From positions 1 through 64,000 of the forward strand of contig JACPDW010000012.1 in NCBI GenBank assembly GCA_016183815.1: a DNA stretch of 64,000 nucleotides, read 5' to 3'. Shown here piece after piece: positions 1 through 9,300 of the stretch. The DNA comes from Flavobacteriia bacterium (lineage in GTDB: Bacteria > Bacteroidota > Bacteroidia > Flavobacteriales_D > Crocinitomicaceae). The notes beneath the pieces are model-generated. The model had not been told where the DNA came from. It saw nothing but the letters and a program-made list of their open reading frames with translations, and did not search any database. Every line of letters starts with the position of its first letter. Position 1 is the stretch's first letter. The translations under genes were made by a program, and so were the position numbers.

Positions 1-31
<31 letters not shown>

Positions 32-165
32 GATTTTTGCAAATAAAGTTATGAACAATTAAAAAATAGTTATTAACAAAAGAATAGATTATTTGAAAAT
101 ATAAAAGAGTGTTTTTTCAACATTTAATCACAAATTTATGAAAAAAATTTATAAACTTAATTCAA

Positions 166-1569
166 CTACTTTTGTTCTTTTTTAATCCATTGTCTATTCA
201 TCAAAGCATAAACAGCGAGATACACAAAACAAAGTACGCCTACCCAATAGCTAAGACGGATTCCTAATAACTGATCACCTGCAAGCCATCCTTGAAAAAC
301 ACTAACAAACCCACCACCCATAATCATCATAATTAGAAATCCACTTCCTTTATTGGTTAATGGACCTAAATTTCTTATGGACAAAGTAAAAATACATGGC
401 CACAAGGTACTACAAAACAATCCAACACTGATAAAAGCATAAATACTTAAAACCGAAGTTGAATACATTCCTATAAGTAAAGACACAATTCCAAGAAGAG
501 AAAACAACAACAATTGGATTTCTGGTTTTCCTTTGCTCATTAAGTCAGCGATAATCAAAAGTATAATAGGAATAAAATAATATGAAAACTGTCCTACTTC
601 GTTGTTTGTTAAAATATTTACAAGCAAAAATAACCCAAAAGCAGCAAATGGTAAGACAAAACCTAATATTTTTTTTCCATTTTCAGTCAAATTAAAAGCT
701 CCTGCAGCAGATGTCCATCTTCCTATCATTAAACTTGCCCAAAACAAAGAAACATAAGGGGATACTTCATTTGTTTTTAATCCCACCACTTTTTGAAGGT
801 AATCAGAAAAATTCCCAGCTGTAGAAACTTCCACTCCTACATATAAAAAAATCGCCAACATTCCAAAGGTGAGTTGAGGAAAAGAGAAAATAGACTTTTT
901 ATTTTCTAACTGAAGCGTATCTGAATTGTCATTAGTCAAATGATTTGGAATTTTTGAAAACTTGATGACAATTGCCACCAACACAAAAGCCAATCCTAAA
1001 ATCAAATAAGGTATTTTAATACTTTGAATGTTAGCAATGGTATTTCCAGAAGAAACAGTTCCAAAAATGGCTAAACTCAATAAAACTGGCCCAATTGTCG
1101 TTCCAATATTGTTTATTCCACCCGCTAAACTTAAGCGCTGAGAACCAGTACTTTGTTCACCAAGATTAATCGTCAATGGGTTTGCTGCTGTTTGTTGCAA
1201 AGAAAAACCTAAACCAACTATAAAAAGTCCACTAATCATTAATCCGAAAGATGCTTGATTCGCTGCAGGAATAAATAACAATGTACCTAAGGCAGACAAT
1301 AAAAGTCCGTAAATCATTCCATTCTTATAACCAATACGAAGGAGAAGATCTTTTTTTATTAAAAATGAAAACACCATATACAAAATCGAACCAATAGTAT
1401 AGGCCAAATAAAAAGCAAAACTAATTAATTGAGATTGCCATTGTTCTAAATTAAGATGATTTTTAAAGACTGGTATTAAAATATCGTTTGAAGCAGCTAC
1501 AAAACCCCAAAAAAAGAATACACTTGTGATGGTTATTAATGCTGGATAATTTGTGTTTTTTTGTTCCAT
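166..1569 (-). CDS. Sugar MFS transporter, FucP/GluP type
   Basis: Predicted inner-membrane sugar:proton symporter of the major facilitator superfamily, 467 residues with about 12 hydrophobic segments. The N-terminus carries FFFWGFVAASNDILIPVFK, typical of the L-fucose permease FucP and the glucose/galactose transporter GluP, and the loop GEQSTGSQRLSLAGGINNIGTTIGP fits the same group, though its spelling here is only for orientation. The substrate cannot be read from sequence; fucose, glucose/galactose and N-acetylglucosamine are all transported by this family. It begins 6 bases after smpB and is probably the last gene of a minus-strand run that starts near 5.0 kb. Confidence 0.85.
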   Translation of the reverse strand: MEQKNTNYPALITITSVFFFWGFVAASNDILIPVFKNHLNLEQWQSQLISFAFYLAYTIGSILYMVFSFLIKKDLLLRIGYKNGMIYGLLLSALGTLLFIPAANQASFGLMISGLFIVGLGFSLQQTAANPLTINLGEQSTGSQRLSLAGGINNIGTTIGPVLLSLAIFGTVSSGNTIANIQSIKIPYLILGLAFVLVAIVIKFSKIPNHLTNDNSDTLQLENKKSIFSFPQLTFGMLAIFLYVGVEVSTAGNFSDYLQKVVGLKTNEVSPYVSLFWASLMIGRWTSAAGAFNLTENGKKILGFVLPFAAFGLFLLVNILTNNEVGQFSYYFIPIILLIIADLMSKGKPEIQLLLFSLLGIVSLLIGMYSTSVLSIYAFISVGLFCSTLWPCIFTLSIRNLGPLTNKGSGFLIMMIMGGGFVSVFQGWLAGDQLLGIRLSYWVGVLCFVYLAVYALMNRQWIKKEQK

Positions 1570-1575
1570 TTCAAT

Positions 1576-2028
1576 TTATTTTTTCATTGCTCTGTCTAAA
1601 GCTCGTTTATCGTCTTTTTCTTTTAAATCTTCCCTTTTATCGTGCGTTTTTTTACCTTTAGCACAAGCAATATCAACTTTCACCCATCCTTTTTCGTTAA
1701 TAAATAGTTTTAATGGGATAAGTGTATTTCCTTTATCAATTAAAAATCGTGTAATTTTTCTTATCTCTTTTTTGTTTAGTAATAATTTTCTGTCAGTACG
1801 TGGACTATGTTTGTAAAACGAAGCATTCTCATAAGGGTTAATAAACATATTACGAATAAATACTTCACCATTTTGAACAATACAATAGGCCTCAACGATA
1901 CTGGCTTTATTTTGTCTTATACTTTTTATTTCAGTTCCACTCAACACAATGCCCGCAGTATAAGTATCAAACAAATGATACTCAAATCTTGCTTTTTTAT
2001 TTTTTATGTTTAAAGATTTACCAGACAT
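1576..2028 (-). CDS. smpB: SsrA-binding protein SmpB
   Basis: 150 residues, the normal SmpB length. SmpB binds tmRNA and delivers it to stalled ribosomes for trans-translation. Family hallmarks are visible: NKKARFEYHLFDTYTAGIVL, the GTEIKSIR loop, SPRTDRKLLLNKKEI, and a basic C-terminal tail (KKTHDKREDLKEKDDKR) that enters the empty decoding channel. It lies 23 bases downstream of the 2-oxoacid dehydrogenase gene and 6 bases upstream of the sugar transporter, so it is probably co-transcribed with both. No tmRNA gene is seen in this window. Confidence 0.96.
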   Translation of the reverse strand: MSGKSLNIKNKKARFEYHLFDTYTAGIVLSGTEIKSIRQNKASIVEAYCIVQNGEVFIRNMFINPYENASFYKHSPRTDRKLLLNKKEIRKITRFLIDKGNTLIPLKLFINEKGWVKVDIACAKGKKTHDKREDLKEKDDKRALDRAMKK

Positions 2029-2051
2029 TAATTAATAAAAATTCAGTTCAA

Positions 2052-4052
2052 CTAAAACTGATAAAGTTCAACTAAAGCATCAAAAAATCGTTGTTTAGGA
2101 AGATAATTTTGCTCTAAATCGTTTGCAAAAGGAATAGGTGTATCAATAGAAGCCACTCTTTTTATTGGTGAATCTAAGTTTTCAAAACAATTTTCATTGA
2201 TTAAAGCTGCCAATTCCCCTCCTATTCCACCAGTTAGATTGTCTTCGTGTAAAACAATGACTTTGCCATTGTTTTTAACTGAAGAATAAATAGTTTCAGT
2301 ATCTAAAGGAGAAAGAGTTCTAAGATCAACAATTTCTAAAGAAATTTCAGGATATTTTTGAGCAGCTTCAATAGCCCAATGCACTCCTAAACCATAAGTA
2401 ATAATTGTAATGTCATCTCCTGATTGAACAACTTTTGCTTTTCCAATTTCGATAGTGTAATAATCATCATAAACGTCTTCTTTAATTGATCTATACAAAA
2501 ATTTGTGTTCAAAAAACAATACTGGATTTGGGTCTTCAATAGCTGCGTTAAGCAAACCTTTAGCATCACTTGGAAAAGCCGGATAAACTATTTTTAGTCC
2601 AGGAACATGAAAAAACCACGCTTCATTACTTTGCGAATGAAAAGGTCCAGCTGCGGCTCCTGCTCCTGTAGGCATCCTTACTACAACATCAGCATTTTGA
2701 CCCCAACGCCAGTGAATTTTAGCTAAATTATTTACTATTTGATTAAATCCACAAGACACAAAATCAGCAAACTGCATTTCTACAATAGCTTTCATACCTG
2801 CAATTGATAAACCTAAAGCTGCACCAACAATTGCAGACTCACATAAAGGAGTATTTCTTATCCTTTCTTTTCCAAATTCTTCCACCAATCCTTCAGTAAT
2901 TTTGAACGCACCACCATATTCAGCAATATCTTGACCCATAATGATTAACTCAGGATATTTAGTAAGTGATTGTTTTAACGCTTCAGCAATGGAATCAATG
3001 AATCTTTTTTCAGATTTATTAGAACTTGCTTCTGAAATTTTTGGAATAAATGGAGCGAATAAATCCTTGATCTCCTTTTGTGTGTTTGGAATGATATTTT
3101 CCTCATTAAAGGCAAGCGTTAGTCCGTTTTGTATCTCTTCTTTAATCTCATTTTTAATTTGCTCAATATTTTCTTGAGATAAAACCCCTTCTTCTAATAA
3201 AAATTGTTCGTAATTAAAAATTGGATCTTTTAAACTCCATTTATCTTGTATTCCTTGTGGATAATATTTTGTACCAGAAGCTTCTTCATGTCCCCTCATT
3301 CTGAAAGTCATACATTCTAACAAAAATGGTCTTGGTTTTTTTCTGATTGAAGTAGCAATTTTTCTGACAGTTTGAATAACCTCTAAAATATTATTTCCAT
3401 CAATTTGAAAAGCATCTATTCCGTATCCAATCCCTTTATCAATAAATTGTTTACATCTAAACTGCTCATTACTAGGAGTGGATAATCCCCATTGATTATT
3501 TTCAATAACAAAGATGACAGGTAAATCCCAGACAGCAGCTACATTTAAAGCTTCATGAAAATCTCCTTCACTTGCTCCACCATCACCTGAAAAAGTTAAA
3601 ACGACTTTTTCCTCTTTTCGAATTTTTGAAGATAAAGCCAATCCATCAGCTATACCCAATTGAGCACCAAGATGAGAAATCATTCCAACTAGATTATTCT
3701 CTTTTGATCCAAAATGAAAAGAACGGTCTCTGCCTTTGGTATAACCTGACATTTTTCCTTGAAATTGAGCAAACAATCTATTTAAAGGAAGTTTTCTAGA
3801 AGTAAATACACCTAAATTTCTATGCATTGGCAAAATGAATTCATCTTCGTTCAAAGCATAAGTACAACCAACTGAAATGGCTTCTTGTCCCCAACCCGAA
3901 AACCATTTAGTTATTTTTCCTTGTCTTAACAAAACAAGCATTTTTTCTTCAATCAATCTAGGTCGAACCAATTCCTTATAAATCTCTAATAATTCTTGAT
4001 TTTCGAATGAAGATTTGTCAAAAGTTATTGTACGTTTTTCTTTAATTTCCAT
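2052..4052 (-). CDS. Branched-chain 2-oxoacid dehydrogenase E1, fused alpha and beta subunits
   Basis: Thiamine-diphosphate-dependent E1 component that decarboxylates branched-chain 2-oxoacids and passes the acyl group to the lipoyl E2. The 666 residues contain an E1-alpha half (about 1-330) and an E1-beta transketolase-like half (about 345-666). The alpha half has the ThDP motif GDGGASEGDFHEALN ending at NN; the beta half has GQDIAEYGGAFKITEGL and an MPTGAGAAAGPFHSQS loop. A fused E1 is common in Bacteroidota. In this lineage the enzyme feeds synthesis of branched-chain fatty acids and leucine/valine/isoleucine catabolism. E2 and E3 are not nearby. It starts 4 bases after the upstream coiled-coil gene. 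Confidence 0.92.
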   Translation of the reverse strand: MEIKEKRTITFDKSSFENQELLEIYKELVRPRLIEEKMLVLLRQGKITKWFSGWGQEAISVGCTYALNEDEFILPMHRNLGVFTSRKLPLNRLFAQFQGKMSGYTKGRDRSFHFGSKENNLVGMISHLGAQLGIADGLALSSKIRKEEKVVLTFSGDGGASEGDFHEALNVAAVWDLPVIFVIENNQWGLSTPSNEQFRCKQFIDKGIGYGIDAFQIDGNNILEVIQTVRKIATSIRKKPRPFLLECMTFRMRGHEEASGTKYYPQGIQDKWSLKDPIFNYEQFLLEEGVLSQENIEQIKNEIKEEIQNGLTLAFNEENIIPNTQKEIKDLFAPFIPKISEASSNKSEKRFIDSIAEALKQSLTKYPELIIMGQDIAEYGGAFKITEGLVEEFGKERIRNTPLCESAIVGAALGLSIAGMKAIVEMQFADFVSCGFNQIVNNLAKIHWRWGQNADVVVRMPTGAGAAAGPFHSQSNEAWFFHVPGLKIVYPAFPSDAKGLLNAAIEDPNPVLFFEHKFLYRSIKEDVYDDYYTIEIGKAKVVQSGDDITIITYGLGVHWAIEAAQKYPEISLEIVDLRTLSPLDTETIYSSVKNNGKVIVLHEDNLTGGIGGELAALINENCFENLDSPIKRVASIDTPIPFANDLEQNYLPKQRFFDALVELYQF

Positions 4053-4056
4053 TATA

Positions 4057-5016
4057 TTATTTTAAAGTAAAGCTGTCTGAACCAATTAATTGTCCTTCAC
4101 AAAATATTTTTACTCTGTAATTTCCTTTAAGAGCTTCTTCACCATGTAAATCATAAAAAATGGCTACATCAATACTTTGATTGTTATAATTAATTTCTTT
4201 TTTATCTGAATAAGCTATCATTCCATTTTCTGTTTGCATTACGTTTGATGCTCTACTTTGTAATGTTTTTCCTTCAGGATTAATGATTTGCATAAACACC
4301 GTTTTATTGCCAGAAGAAGTCAATTGATTTTCTCCAATTGTAAAAGAAGATTTTAATTGTACTGTATTTCTAGCTTTAGTTGTTTCTTCTAAAGTATTGT
4401 TCAACCTCATTTTCAACCCAGTTGAGGCAAAGGAATAACATTGTAATTTTGCTCCCTTTTTAACCTGTTCAGCACTTTTTTCGGCTTCTTGTTTGAATTG
4501 ATTTCTCTCTTCAATTGTACTATTTAATTGAGAAGTTTTTGTTTCTAAATCACTAGAAAGCTGTAAATTTAAAGTGTTTAAAGAATCAATTTGTTTGACA
4601 TATCCCTTCATTATTCCTCTTAATGTCTCATTTTCTTTTTTAAGTTGGAAAATTTGTTGAGCACTCAATTTTTTAGAACGATTAATTTGATTGATTAAAG
4701 ACTGTATTTTTTCTTTTTGCATATTAATACTGTCTGCTTTTGAGGCATCTTTTTCTTTTAATAAGTCGTAAGTTTCTAACATTTTTTTTAAATCTTTCCT
4801 CAAATCGTTGCTCATATCGCCTACATAACTCTGCATCATGTCATTCATACCTTGCATATCTGCTTGAAGTTCGGTATTTGCATTATTACAGGAATTGAGT
4901 TCCTTCTTTTTGTTAGACCACATATAAGCCATAACAGCCAAAGCACCTAGTAAAACAATGATAAACAGAATATAAATTCCATTTGATTTGTTTGATTTTT
5001 TTTCTATTTCACTCAT
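4057..5016 (-). CDS. Single-pass membrane protein with long coiled coil, function unknown
   Basis: 319 residues. A short polar, Lys/Ser-rich N-terminus is followed by one transmembrane helix (about residues 14-31), then a heptad-rich coiled coil (about 37-180), then a small beta-rich C-terminal domain with CYSFASTGLKMRL and an ending GNYRVKIFCEGQLIGSDSF. I do not recognise a named family. Similar anchored coiled-coil proteins occur across Flavobacteriia. A TAnnTTTG box on the minus strand at 5033-5040 suggests it is the first gene of the run that continues with the 2-oxoacid dehydrogenase, smpB and the sugar transporter. Confidence 0.75.
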   Translation of the reverse strand: MSEIEKKSNKSNGIYILFIIVLLGALAVMAYMWSNKKKELNSCNNANTELQADMQGMNDMMQSYVGDMSNDLRKDLKKMLETYDLLKEKDASKADSINMQKEKIQSLINQINRSKKLSAQQIFQLKKENETLRGIMKGYVKQIDSLNTLNLQLSSDLETKTSQLNSTIEERNQFKQEAEKSAEQVKKGAKLQCYSFASTGLKMRLNNTLEETTKARNTVQLKSSFTIGENQLTSSGNKTVFMQIINPEGKTLQSRASNVMQTENGMIAYSDKKEINYNNQSIDVAIFYDLHGEEALKGNYRVKIFCEGQLIGSDSFTLK

Positions 5017-5032
5017 AACATAATATTTTTAA

Positions 5033-5040
5033 CAAAACTA
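5033..5040 (-). promoter_or_regulatory. Bacteroidota-type -7 box (TAGTTTTG)
   Basis: On the minus strand this reads TAGTTTTG and matches the -7 consensus TAnnTTTG of the Bacteroidota primary sigma factor. It sits 16 bases upstream of the ATG of the coiled-coil membrane protein. No clear -33 TTTG is visible at the usual distance. Confidence 0.5.
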
Positions 5041-5084
5041 AAGATATTTTATGAAATGTGCTTAATTTTATCGAAAATTAACTT

Positions 5085-6215
5085 ATGAAAAATTTTATCC
5101 ATTCTATTAAAATTGCAATGTTTGGTATTTTATTACATTTTAATCTTTTTTCTCAAGATTATAAAGGATTATATGTAGATCAATTTCATCAAATTGTTGG
5201 CAATATAAACAAGGAAGATTCTTTGCTCAATTATGCAAAAGCAAATGGTTTTAACGCTTTAACTTTTTATAATTTACATCAAATTGATTTAAGTGATGGC
5301 TCAAATGTTTTGAAACTTAAAAATTTTATCAGTAAAGCTAAACTAAATTATGGTATTGAGGAATTTTCTGCTACTGCAGAGAATTTTTGGTTTTTTGAGA
5401 ATAAAATTTTACCCTTTAATCAACAAGTGAATAATGACGAAAAATTTACTTGCCTGAATTTAGAATTTGAATTTTGGGTACCTGAAAGTGTATCAAATTA
5501 CTATTGCACAACCTATTTACAACCTAATGGATATACTTGTGACGAAGAGGGAGCTTTTCAATTTTATATGAATGAATTAAACTCAATTTATAACTTAGCT
5601 CAAAACAACCAACTAAAAACAGAAATTTATTTAGGTTGGTTCAACCAAAATCAAGCAGACCAAGTTAAAACAAAATGTGATAGAATTTTGTTGAGTAATT
5701 ACCACCAAGACCCAAACTTTTGCTTTGATTATTCTCTACAAAGACTTCAATATTTAGGTAATTCTACACCCTCGATTGAAGTTGCCACATTGTTTTCAGG
5801 CGAAAATAGTTTTTTAAACCCATGGTTGACAACAAACAATTATAATTTAGATGCTTGTTTTACAAATTTTTCCAATGAATATGCAAATGAAAATGGTTTG
5901 TGGAAAAATAATATACAATTGATTGGACAACAATGGTTTACCTATACTCAATTGCCTTATTATCTCCCTGAAGAGCAAAGCAATAAAATTGATGAGAAAA
6001 ACGATGAACATTTTTATTTTACAAACCCTGTTGAAAATTATTGTATTCTCTCCTCCTCTTTTGATTTGAAAACAGAGCTGCATTTATTTGACTACTCTGG
6101 ACAAGAAATAACAATTGAAAAAAACAATGAAAATGTGTTGAATCTAAAAAATTTAAATAGTGGACTCTACTTTTTAGAATATAAACAAAACAAATTCAAA
6201 CTCATTAAGTTGTAA
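5085..6215 (+). CDS. Secreted protein with T9SS-type C-terminal sorting domain
   Basis: 376 residues. An N-terminal signal peptide ends near LFSQ. The middle part has alternating beta/alpha character (YKGLYVDQFHQIVGN, GFNALTFYNLH, CLNLEFEFWVP, KTEIYLGWFNQ, RILLSNYHQDP), which resembles a TIM-barrel such as a glycoside hydrolase, but no catalytic signature is certain. The last 70 residues look like a type A sorting domain: FTNPVENY, a LHLFDYSGQ strand and a final LNSGLYFLEY followed by a short basic tail. So export across the outer membrane by T9SS is likely. The enzyme activity, if any, is unknown. Confidence 0.75.
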   Translation: MKNFIHSIKIAMFGILLHFNLFSQDYKGLYVDQFHQIVGNINKEDSLLNYAKANGFNALTFYNLHQIDLSDGSNVLKLKNFISKAKLNYGIEEFSATAENFWFFENKILPFNQQVNNDEKFTCLNLEFEFWVPESVSNYYCTTYLQPNGYTCDEEGAFQFYMNELNSIYNLAQNNQLKTEIYLGWFNQNQADQVKTKCDRILLSNYHQDPNFCFDYSLQRLQYLGNSTPSIEVATLFSGENSFLNPWLTTNNYNLDACFTNFSNEYANENGLWKNNIQLIGQQWFTYTQLPYYLPEEQSNKIDEKNDEHFYFTNPVENYCILSSSFDLKTELHLFDYSGQEITIEKNNENVLNLKNLNSGLYFLEYKQNKFKLIKL

Positions 6216-6248
6216 GAGATAAAATGTTATTTTAAAAAAAAAATAAAA

Positions 6249-6279
6249 TTGAGATTATTAAAAAATAATACTACCTTTG
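6249..6279 (+). promoter_or_regulatory. Promoter of the large repeat adhesin
   Basis: TTG at 6249-6251 and TACCTTTG at 6272-6279 are separated by 20 bases. This matches the Bacteroidota consensus of TTTG/TTG near -33 and TAnnTTTG near -7. The start codon follows about 50 bases later, so the mRNA would have a leader of some 40 bases. This is the best-formed promoter I saw in the window. Confidence 0.65.
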
Positions 6280-6328
6280 GGGTTTAGTTTCTTTATAAAA
6301 ATCTTTTTATTAATTTAAATTATTCACT

Positions 6329-9300
6329 ATGAAAAAAAATTATTTGTTATTATTATTTTCATTATTAAGTATATTATCTTTTGCTCAAGCACCAACTGTA
6401 AATCCTATAAATTTCACAATAACAAATCCAAGTGAAGTTAATGGAGGTACTCCAATGAATTTATATGTTTTTGACAATGGTGGAGGGATAGATTATTCTA
6501 CTTTTGATTTAGATATAAACACCCCAGGTTATCAATATGATGCTTATTCGATGGGTGGTACAATCCTTTTACATTTTGATGTGACAACTCAATTTTTAAG
6601 TATATTATATAACGGATCCGCATGTCAGCCAGATGGTTCTAACTTTTATTATACAGTTAGTAATTCCAGCGGAGAACAAGCTATAGCAACTACCATCACA
6701 ACAATTGTTTATCAATTTGCTTATCCACCTTCATTAATGGATGATTTTTATACTATTAATCAAGGAGAAACTTTTAATTTTGATCCAACATTAAATGATT
6801 TTAGTAATCATAATTTTGGTTTTAGTGGAATTTCAATTTTTAATACCACTCCTTTGGGTAATACATGGACAACTGATTTTAACCATTCAATTACTTTTGT
6901 TCCAGATACTAATTTTGTAGGTATTGCTACAGCTTTATACTCTACTTTAAATGTGTGTGGAAATTCAAATTCTGGTTTAATAACAATTGAGGTTTTAAAT
7001 TCAAATCCTGATCCAACCTCGGGAGTTTTTGGCAAAGTGTTTCGTGATGAAAATTCAAATTGCATAGCAGAAAATTATGATTTTGGCATACAAAATGTCA
7101 ACTTATTAATTCAACCTGGTGATATTGTTGTACAAACAAATGAAAATGGTATTTGGTTTGTTGATACTTTGCCAGATGGTGACTATCAAGTTACAGCAGG
7201 GATACCAAATAATCTGTGGGAAACAGCATGTGATTTAACACAAATCTTTACGGTTGTAAATGGTAATGTTACTGTTCCTGCTAAAATTGGATTGAATTAC
7301 TTAAATGAGTGCTCACAACCAAATGTGCACATTTCAATGCCAACAATAAGAAGATGCTTTTCAAATCAAAATGTTTATGTAACAGCGTTCAATGATATTA
7401 ATGCAACAGGAACTCTAAATAATGCTTATGTTGAAGTTTCTTTAGATCAATTATTATCTGTAACAAATGCATCAATTTCGTATTCAGATATTGGAAATAA
7501 TAAGTATCGATTTGATTTAGGAAATATTGCAATTGGACAAAGTTTGAATTTTACAATTAATACATCTGTTAGTTGTTCGGCTTCTAACTTACAGACCCTT
7601 TGCCTTGAAGCAAATCTTTTTCCTGTTGAATCTTGCTCATACGACACCATTATCACCAACCCAACTTTCCCTTCTGGTGTTACACCTTGTACTCTCCCTT
7701 GGGATCGCTCTAGTTTAAGCGTTGATGGTTGGTGTGCCAATGACTCGATTTATTTTACTATCACTAATACTGGAGATCCAGGCGAAGGTGATATGGATTG
7801 TTATGCTCCCGTTAGAATTTATATCGATGGACAAATGTATCAGTTTGATTCAATTATGATTCAAGGTGGTCAGACAGTAACTTATTCTTTTTTAGGAACA
7901 GGTCAAACTTGGCGTTTAGAAACAGACCAACACCCTTTACACCCTGGTTATTCACATCCAAATGCTACTGTTGAATTGTGTGGCGATGCCGCTAATTGGA
8001 CTCCTGGTTTAGTTACAATCTTACCTCAAGATGATGCTGATCCTGTTGTCGATATTTATTGTGGTCAAGTTACTGGTAGCTACGATCCAAACGACAAACA
8101 AGGATTTCCTCTTGGAATTGGTCAAAATCACGACATTATGCCAAATCAAGACATTGAATACATGATTCGTTTTCAAAACACAGGTACGGATACAGCATTT
8201 ACCGTTGTAATCAGAGATACTTTAGACATGGATTTAGATATTTTTAGTGTAGTTGCTGGCGTTTCAAGTCATAATTATTCCTTTACCATGCAAGGACCTA
8301 GAGTTCTTGAATGGACTTTTAATAACATTTTGCTTCCTGACAGTACCACAAACGAAACAATGAGTCATGGTTTTGTTACTTTTACTGTCAATCAAAATCC
8401 TGATTTAGCCAATGGAACACAAATAACAAATTCCGCAAACATTTATTTTGATTTTAATGACCCAGTAATAACAAATCAAACCTTGCATACGATAAATTCT
8501 TGTATTCAAAATTCAACTTTCTCATCAATTACAGAAACTGCTTGTAATTCATACACCGCTCCTGATGGTCAAATTTATGATACCACTGGAATTTATACAG
8601 CAATTATTCCAAATGCAGCTTCTTGCGATAGTATCATTACCATCAATCTTACTATTAATAATAGCTCTGACTCTACATTAAATTTAACGTCTTGTAATTC
8701 ATACACCGCTCCTGATGGTCAAGAATACACTCAAAGTGGTACTTATACAGCAATTATTCCAAATGCAGCTTCTTGCGATAGTATTATCACCATCAATTTA
8801 ACAATTAATTACAGTTCTGTTTCTACTTTAAATGTTACGTCTTGTAATTCATACACCGCTCCAGACGGTCAAGAATATTCACAAAGTGGTACTTATATTG
8901 CAACTATTCCAAATTCTGTGGGTTGTGATAGTACCATTACCATTGATTTAACTATTAATCAAGGTTCTTCTTCCACTCTAAACGATGTCATTTGTCAAAG
9001 TTATACCGCTCCTGATGGTCAAGTTTATACACAAGAAGGCACCTATATAGCTATAATCCCTAACTCAGCAGGTTGTGACAGTACCATAACTTTGACTTTA
9101 ACAAGCAATAATTCAACAAGCTCTTTAGTTGAAGCCACAACTTGTGAAAGTTATATTGCTCCTGATGGACAAGTTTATTATTTAAGTGGAACTTATACTG
9201 CTATAATTCCAAATTCAATTGGTTGTGATAGTATCATTACCATTAATTTAACAACGAACAACACTTACAGCTCCATTATGGAGCATACTTGTTCTTCTTA

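Noticed and set aside
40-135. DnaA-box-like words (TTATGAACA, TTATTAACA, TTAATCACA) suggesting a replication origin
   Set aside because: Each differs by two or more bases from TTATCCACA, such words are common in AT-rich DNA, and no dnaA, gidA or DUE-like context is visible.
7447-7740. Long open frames on the opposite strand inside the adhesin and other large genes
   Set aside because: They are antisense shadows with atypical composition, no signal or domain features and no neighbouring regulatory signals.
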